Assembly (NCBI GenBank): GCA_029239545.1
Contig: JARBUQ010000093.1
Location: 1 to 10,480 of the forward strand
Direction: 5' to 3'
Source of the DNA: Paenibacillus sp.
GTDB lineage: Bacteria > Bacillota > Bacilli > Paenibacillales > NBRC-103111
Length of the DNA stretch: 10,480 bases
Below are positions 6,434 to 10,480 of this stretch, one piece after another; position 1 is the first letter of the stretch; each line of letters opens with the position of its first letter. A model generated the notes under the pieces. The model was not told the DNA's origin. It saw only the letters and a program-made list of their open reading frames with translations, and searched no databases. A program made the translations under genes and the position numbers.

Positions 6434-8050
6434 ATGTCAAGCTCAGTTAGTATATTCGACACCACCTTGCGTGACGGAACACAAGGTGAAGGGATCAGTT
6501 TATCTGTCGATGACAAGTTAAAAATTGCCCAGAAGCTCGATCAATTGGGTGTTCACTATATTGAAGGCGGTTGGCCGGGAAGCAACAGTAAGGATATTGA
6601 GTTTTTCCGCCGTTCGAAGGAGCTGAATCTGGTTCATGCCAAGATTACTGCTTTTGGCAGCACCAGACGCAAAGACTCCAAGGCCGATACTGACGTTAAC
6701 TTGAACCGTTTGGTTGAATCCGGTGCGGGCGTAGCCTCGATCTTCGGCAAGTCATGGGATTTCCATGTTCATACCGCAATTCAGACTACATTAGAAGAGA
6801 ATTTGGCAATGGTCTATGATTCAGTTGAATATCTGAAGCGCAGCGGCCTAGAAGTTATATATTTGGGTGAGCATTTCTTCGATGGATATAAGAACAATCC
6901 TGATTATGCCCTACAAACTATCCTGAAGGCCGAGGAGGCCGGAGCGGACTGGATCGTGCTATGCGACACGAACGGCGGTTCTTTGCCCGGCGAGATATCC
7001 GAGATTGTAGCAAGCGTCTGCAGCAAGGTCAAGGTTCCTATAGGAATTCACGCTCACAACGACTGTGAGCTGGGAGTAGCCAACAGCATCGCAGCCGTAC
7101 AAGCCGGAGCCCGTCAAGTGCAAGGTACAATTAACGGCTTTGGTGAACGTTGCGGCAACGCCAATCTGTGCTCCGTGATCCCGAACCTTCAGCTTAAGTT
7201 GAATTACTCTTGTATCTCCTCGGAGCAATTGCAGAACTTGACTACGGTTGCCCGATATGTCAGCGAGATCGCCAACGTTAACATGCCTGTGAATCAACCC
7301 TTTGTAGGTGTTGCAGCTTTTGCACACAAAGGCGGCATTCACGTATCCGCTATACTGAAGCACCCCAAAACATACGAGCATATTTCACCCGAATTAGTCG
7401 GGAACAAGCAGCGCGTGTTAGTCTCCGAATTAGCCGGGCAGAGCAACCTGATGGTTAAGGCACAGGAATTGAAGCTGGATCTGAACAACCAGCAGAATCA
7501 ATCCAGAGATATTATTGAGAAAATTAAGGAGCTCGAGCACCGGGGCTACAAATTCGAAGGTGCAGATGCTTCTCTTGAGTTGCTGCTTCGAAGAGCGTAC
7601 GGCGGTCTCAAGGAAGCTTTCACGGTTGAGTCCTTCAAGCTGTTAGTCGAGAAATCCGCTGGCAATACGGTAGCCTCAGAAGCAATTGTGAAGCTCAAGG
7701 TGCACGGAGAAACGGTCTATACGGCCGCTGAAGGCAATGGCCCAGTGAATGCACTTGATAATGCTCTGCGTAAGGCGCTCATTCCTTATTACCCTGATAT
7801 CAAGGACATGCATCTGAGTGATTATAAGGTCCGTGTACTGGACGAGAAAGATGCCACAGCCGCCAAGGTCCGTGTATTGATTGAGACATCCAACTTCCAG
7901 AACACCTGGAATACGGTCGGCGTATCCGAGAATGTTATTGAAGCAAGCTGGGAAGCGCTCGTGGACAGCATTCAGTACTCTCTGATCGGCAAGCTGCATG
8001 TGGAAGGCAATTCCGAGCAAGAAGACCATGTGGGAATCGTGAACCATTAA
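6434..8050 (+). CDS. cimA: (R)-citramalate synthase CimA
   Basis: Condenses pyruvate with acetyl-CoA to citramalate, the first step of the threonine-independent route to 2-oxobutyrate and isoleucine. It has 538 residues, the usual size of the long CimA type. The catalytic TIM barrel begins with F-D-T-T-L-R-D-G-T-Q (8-17; R13 catalytic, D14 metal ligand). Further landmarks are D-T-N-G-G at 178-182, the metal ligands H206 and H208 in G-I-H-A-H-N-D-C-E-L-G, and G-E-R-C-G-N-A-N at 237-244. Residues about 410-520 form the LeuA-type regulatory domain that normally binds isoleucine. The D-x-x-R-K-D-S-K-A-D region near 76-85 and the overall order favour CimA over 2-isopropylmalate or homocitrate synthase, though substrate choice is not provable by eye. 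AAGGGGG lies eight bases before the ATG. It is a single-gene unit: promoter upstream, terminator just downstream, and no leuBCD or ilv genes nearby. Confidence 0.92.
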   Translation: MSSSVSIFDTTLRDGTQGEGISLSVDDKLKIAQKLDQLGVHYIEGGWPGSNSKDIEFFRRSKELNLVHAKITAFGSTRRKDSKADTDVNLNRLVESGAGVASIFGKSWDFHVHTAIQTTLEENLAMVYDSVEYLKRSGLEVIYLGEHFFDGYKNNPDYALQTILKAEEAGADWIVLCDTNGGSLPGEISEIVASVCSKVKVPIGIHAHNDCELGVANSIAAVQAGARQVQGTINGFGERCGNANLCSVIPNLQLKLNYSCISSEQLQNLTTVARYVSEIANVNMPVNQPFVGVAAFAHKGGIHVSAILKHPKTYEHISPELVGNKQRVLVSELAGQSNLMVKAQELKLDLNNQQNQSRDIIEKIKELEHRGYKFEGADASLELLLRRAYGGLKEAFTVESFKLLVEKSAGNTVASEAIVKLKVHGETVYTAAEGNGPVNALDNALRKALIPYYPDIKDMHLSDYKVRVLDEKDATAAKVRVLIETSNFQNTWNTVGVSENVIEASWEALVDSIQYSLIGKLHVEGNSEQEDHVGIVNH

Positions 8051-8070
8051 CCACTTAACACACTAGTCCT

Positions 8071-8128
8071 AAACGAACAACAACCTGCTTCATTCGCTAT
8101 TGCGAAGAGCAGGTTGTTGTTCGTTTTT
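8071..8128 (+). terminator. Strong terminator of cimA (possibly bidirectional)
   Basis: A perfect 19-bp inverted repeat (8071-8089 with 8108-8126) encloses a further TTCGC/GCGAA stem and ends in TTTTT. It lies between convergent cimA and the thioredoxin-fold gene. The AAA at its left end gives a short T run on the minus strand, so it may serve both genes. Confidence 0.92.
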
Positions 8129-8145
8129 AGGCATAATCGCGTGAA

Positions 8146-8679
8146 TCACTTGATCAATTGTTTAATCCGCTTCTCCAGCTCAGCCGGATTCAACAGATTA
8201 AACACATCGGTAATAACTCCATCCCGATTCACTAGATATGTGGTCGGCAGCCCTCGCACCCTGTAAGCATCGGCTCCGCTTCCTTCCTTATCGAGCAGCA
8301 CCGGGAAGTCGAACTGAAAGTGCTTGACGAAGGAAGCCACATTATCCATCCGATCCTGGGAAGTAACGTTGACTGCATATATATCCAGTCCGTCTTTATA
8401 CTTGTCAGCCAAGCGCTTCAGATCAGGCGCTTCCGCCTCGCAGGGGCCGCACCAGGAGGCCCAGAAGTTAACTACAAGCACTTTATCCCGCGGTCCACCA
8501 ACCTCATACGTTTTGCCATCCAATCCTTCCAGAGACAAGGCAGGAGCCTTATAGTTAGGCTTAGGAGCAGTCTCATTCGGCACGGATGCTTCAGTATTAA
8601 CCGTTTCAATGTTTTGATACACGGCGAAACCTGCAAGCACCAGCACCAACAAAATGACTATCGCATTTTTTCTCTTCAT
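8146..8679 (-). CDS. Membrane-anchored TlpA/ResA-like thiol-disulfide oxidoreductase
   Basis: Thioredoxin-fold protein of 177 residues predicted to be anchored outside the membrane. A basic start (M-K-R-K-N) and one hydrophobic segment at about 6-21 form an uncleaved signal anchor without a lipobox Cys. The fold follows from about residue 43: redox motif W-C-G-P-C at 76-80 (C77, C80) and cis-proline segment G-L-P-T-T at 143-147. Size and layout match ResA, the extracytoplasmic reductant in cytochrome c maturation, but B. subtilis ResA has C-E-P-C, and no resBC or ccdA genes adjoin, so I give no symbol. ATG 8679 is preferred because AAAGGA lies 11 bases upstream; the in-frame ATG at 8691 directly abuts that AAAGG and would add four residues. 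No clear promoter is visible in 8692-8780. Confidence 0.88.
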   Translation of the reverse strand: MKRKNAIVILLVLVLAGFAVYQNIETVNTEASVPNETAPKPNYKAPALSLEGLDGKTYEVGGPRDKVLVVNFWASWCGPCEAEAPDLKRLADKYKDGLDIYAVNVTSQDRMDNVASFVKHFQFDFPVLLDKEGSGADAYRVRGLPTTYLVNRDGVITDVFNLLNPAELEKRIKQLIK

Positions 8680-8822
8680 ATACTTGTCCATCCTTTATCC
8701 GATGTTGTTGTAAAAACACTTGTTGACATCAGCGAGTCCATATTCAGCCTCCCCAACTGTTCTTCTCTTCAATCTTCCGCTCCAGTTTAGCATGCCCTTC
8801 TGTTCATTTTCCACACCAGTTA

Positions 8823-8850
8823 TGGCAATTCACTGAAATTTGGCAATTCA
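8823..8850 (+). repeat. Direct repeat TGGCAATTCA x2 upstream of the MFS gene
   Basis: TGGCAATTCA occurs at 8823-8832 and again at 8841-8850, an exact 10-base repeat with 18-base phasing. It lies 69-96 bases before the MFS start codon in the divergent spacer. Its phasing and place would suit an activator or repressor site, but no regulator gene is adjacent and no clear -35/-10 pair is seen. Confidence 0.5.
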
Positions 8851-8918
8851 AGTCGGAATGGACGATTCTGACTGAGGACATAGTATGTTTATTAGCAGGC
8901 ACCCAGGAGGAACATCAT

Positions 8919-10226
8919 ATGACAGCAAAATCTAAATCCCGCAAGCTGAGTGTCATATTCGAAAGTGATATAAACATTGATCCTGAAGGGAAACAGAGCG
9001 CATCCGACAACGAGTCTGACAAACAAGGCAAAGGCTCAGGGAACTGGCTGACCTTCATGGCCATCGCCACGATCCCGTTAGTTCTGGTGCTTGGCAATTC
9101 CATGCTCGTTCCTATTCTACCGGAGATGCAGCGCGAGATGCAGATTACACCTTTTCAAAGCAGCCTGGTCATTACCTTATTCTCCTTATCAGCAGGGATT
9201 TTCATTCCGATCATCGGATATCTCTCAGATAAATTCACAAGAAAATCGATCATGATCCCCTCGTTGATTGTATATGGAGCCGCAGGCATACTGGCTGGAT
9301 TCGGGGCAGTCTGGAAATCCTACACAGTTATTATTATCGCCCGAGCTATACAAGGGATGGCTGCCGCCGGAACAGCACCAGTCGCCATGGCTTTAGTAGG
9401 GGACCTCTTTAGCGGAAGCACGGAGAGCAAGGCTCTAGGTTTGACGGAAGCCTCCAACGGAGCAGGCAAAGTGTTAAGCCCTATTATTGGGTCCTTGTTG
9501 GCACTTATTGTTTGGTATGCCTCCTTCTTCGCTTTCCCGTTGTTCTGCGCTGTATCGCTTGTTGCTGTGATCTGGCTGATCAAGGAGCCAGAGAAAGAGA
9601 ACGCTCCGCTCAAGCTAAAAGCTTACTTGAAGTCCATTGCCGAGATATTGAAGAAGAAAGGACGTTGGCTGATCACTTCATTTTTCGCCGGCTCATTAGG
9701 CTTGTTTATCCTGTTTGGTGTGCTGTTCTATTTGTCCAATAGCCTGGAGAAGGACCCCTATAATATTGACGGTGTGAAAAAAGGCTTTATTCTGGCGAGT
9801 CCCTTATTGGGAATGGTTGTGACCTCTTACACTACAGGCAGCATAATTAAGAAAAACGGTGTCCTGATCCGCTGGTTAATGAATATAGGTCTCATCCTGA
9901 TGGTTATTTCCTTAGGCTCTACGATCTTTTTCTTCAAAAATCTGTATGTATTCATTGCATTACTTACGATTAGCAGTATAGGAACCGGGATGCTCCTCCC
10001 TTGTCTGAACACGATGATTACTGGTGCTGTACAGAAAGAACAGCGCGGGATGATTACATCCCTCTATAACTGCTTGAGATTTCTTGGTGTCGCCATCGGA
10101 CCTCCCTTGTTCGGTTGGATGATGGACAAATCAGAACGGATCATCTTCATCTCTGTATCTGCTCTTTCCCTTATTACGCTTGGATTAGTTTTTTTTCTCA
10201 TTAAACCGGACAAACAAGTGAATTAG
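8919..10226 (+). CDS. MFS transporter, drug:H+ antiporter-like
   Basis: Integral membrane carrier of 435 residues, probably a proton-driven exporter with twelve TM helices. A polar, Ser/Asp/Lys-rich cytosolic extension of about 43 residues precedes TM1 (about 44-66). Motif A between TM2 and TM3 is G-Y-L-S-D-K-F-T-R-K-S at 100-110. A motif-B-like stretch with Arg142 and Q-G in A-R-A-I-Q-G-M-A-A-A-G lies at 141-151. TM5 carries G-A-G-K-V-L-S-P-I-I-G-S at 181-192, a loose version of antiporter motif C in which the usual Gly-Pro is Ser-Pro. Residues about 222-250 form the basic central loop, and a second G-P-P-L-F-G lies at 394-399. Similar proteins are classed as multidrug or sugar-efflux carriers; the substrate cannot be told from sequence. 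AGGAGGAAC eight bases before the ATG fixes the start. It appears to be a single gene, with a 60-base gap to the next. Confidence 0.9.
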   Translation: MTAKSKSRKLSVIFESDINIDPEGKQSASDNESDKQGKGSGNWLTFMAIATIPLVLVLGNSMLVPILPEMQREMQITPFQSSLVITLFSLSAGIFIPIIGYLSDKFTRKSIMIPSLIVYGAAGILAGFGAVWKSYTVIIIARAIQGMAAAGTAPVAMALVGDLFSGSTESKALGLTEASNGAGKVLSPIIGSLLALIVWYASFFAFPLFCAVSLVAVIWLIKEPEKENAPLKLKAYLKSIAEILKKKGRWLITSFFAGSLGLFILFGVLFYLSNSLEKDPYNIDGVKKGFILASPLLGMVVTSYTTGSIIKKNGVLIRWLMNIGLILMVISLGSTIFFFKNLYVFIALLTISSIGTGMLLPCLNTMITGAVQKEQRGMITSLYNCLRFLGVAIGPPLFGWMMDKSERIIFISVSALSLITLGLVFFLIKPDKQVN

Positions 10227-10286
10227 GCATTTCAACTCCGTTATACTGTAGGAAAGCCATTTCTACAGAAGGGGCTGATCAAAACA

Positions 10287-10480
10287 ATGATCGCAGTACT
10301 TCCGTCACATATCGCAGAACAGCTTACGGCTTATTGCAGGACACAGCTTCCCGAGGAGGCATGCGGAGTTCTCGAAGGTTATTTGGTGGAGGACAAAGCT
10401 GTTATTACCGGATTCATCGCCATATCCAATCGAGCCCCCCAGCCGCATACAAGCTTCAGCTTCGATGCGGAGCAATGGGT
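10287..10480 (+). CDS. JAB/MPN-domain (M67-type) metallopeptidase, 5' part only
   Basis: Only the first 64 codons are inside the window and the frame is open to the right edge. L-P-E-E-A-C-G-V-L-E-G at 21-31 matches the start of bacterial JAB/MPN (JAMM) metallopeptidases, where the Glu before A-C-G (Glu24) is the catalytic acid. N-R-A-P-Q-P-H-T-S-F-S-F-D at 48-60 matches the following N-x-A strand and F-x-x-D loop. The His-x-His and Ser/Asp zinc ligands would lie beyond the edge, so activity cannot be judged. Bacterial members often cleave sulfur-carrier proteins or sit beside ThiF/MoeB-like enzymes; whether this one does depends on genes outside the window. AAGGGG lies 12 bases before the ATG, a rather long spacing. 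The gap after the MFS gene holds a small CTGTAG/CTACAG hairpin without a T run. Confidence 0.8.
   Translation, partial: MIAVLPSHIAEQLTAYCRTQLPEEACGVLEGYLVEDKAVITGFIAISNRAPQPHTSFSFDAEQW

Noticed and set aside
7676..8047. Minus-strand frame of 123 codons inside cimA
   Set aside because: Antisense to the conserved regulatory domain of CimA, with no ribosome binding site or recognisable fold.
10242..10247. TATACT as a promoter for the JAB/MPN gene
   Set aside because: Good -10 likeness but no acceptable -35 at 16-18 bases upstream and no TG extension.
10246..10268. CTGTAG/CTACAG hairpin as a terminator of the MFS gene
   Set aside because: Short stem with a bulge and no T run after it; read-through into the next gene is as likely.

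Overview
The window reads as a chromosomal segment of a low-to-mid GC Gram-positive bacterium, most likely Paenibacillus or a close relative. The grounds are strong GGAGG-type ribosome binding sites, frequent GTG/TTG starts, a ferredoxin and a Y-family polymerase that closely resemble the Bacillus subtilis Fer and YqjH (PolY1) proteins, and a CimA-type isoleucine route. Species assignment is inference; no rRNA or other marker is present. No phage, insertion sequence, CRISPR array or tRNA was seen, and the gene content is mostly housekeeping.

Layout. Positions 1-1322 (minus) hold a secreted FecR-domain protein with a long charged coiled-coil tail, cut by the left edge. Across a divergent spacer of about 440 bases lies a CHASE2-class III adenylate cyclase (1759-3531, plus), closed by a strong hairpin terminator. 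On the minus strand come a one-cluster 4Fe-4S ferredoxin (fer, own promoter) and, further upstream, a compact set queF-dinB-mobB: queF and dinB overlap, and the mobB ribosome binding site lies inside the last codons of dinB. Divergent from queF is cimA (citramalate synthase, plus), with an extended -10 promoter and a 19-bp-stem terminator. A convergent TlpA/ResA-like thioredoxin-fold protein follows (minus), then a divergent MFS exporter (plus) and the first 64 codons of a JAB/MPN (M67-type) metallopeptidase cut by the right edge.

How the genes work together. The most interesting pair is the divergent FecR protein and CHASE2 cyclase. Both are predicted to place their sensory parts outside the membrane, and the cyclase keeps every catalytic residue I can check, so the pair is a candidate envelope-sensing cAMP module in a Gram-positive. 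The queF-dinB-mobB set joins queuosine synthesis, translesion replication and molybdenum-cofactor maturation in one probable transcript with no obvious metabolic link. A CodY-like box between queF and cimA could tie cimA to branched-chain amino-acid control. The remaining genes look like ordinary single-gene units.
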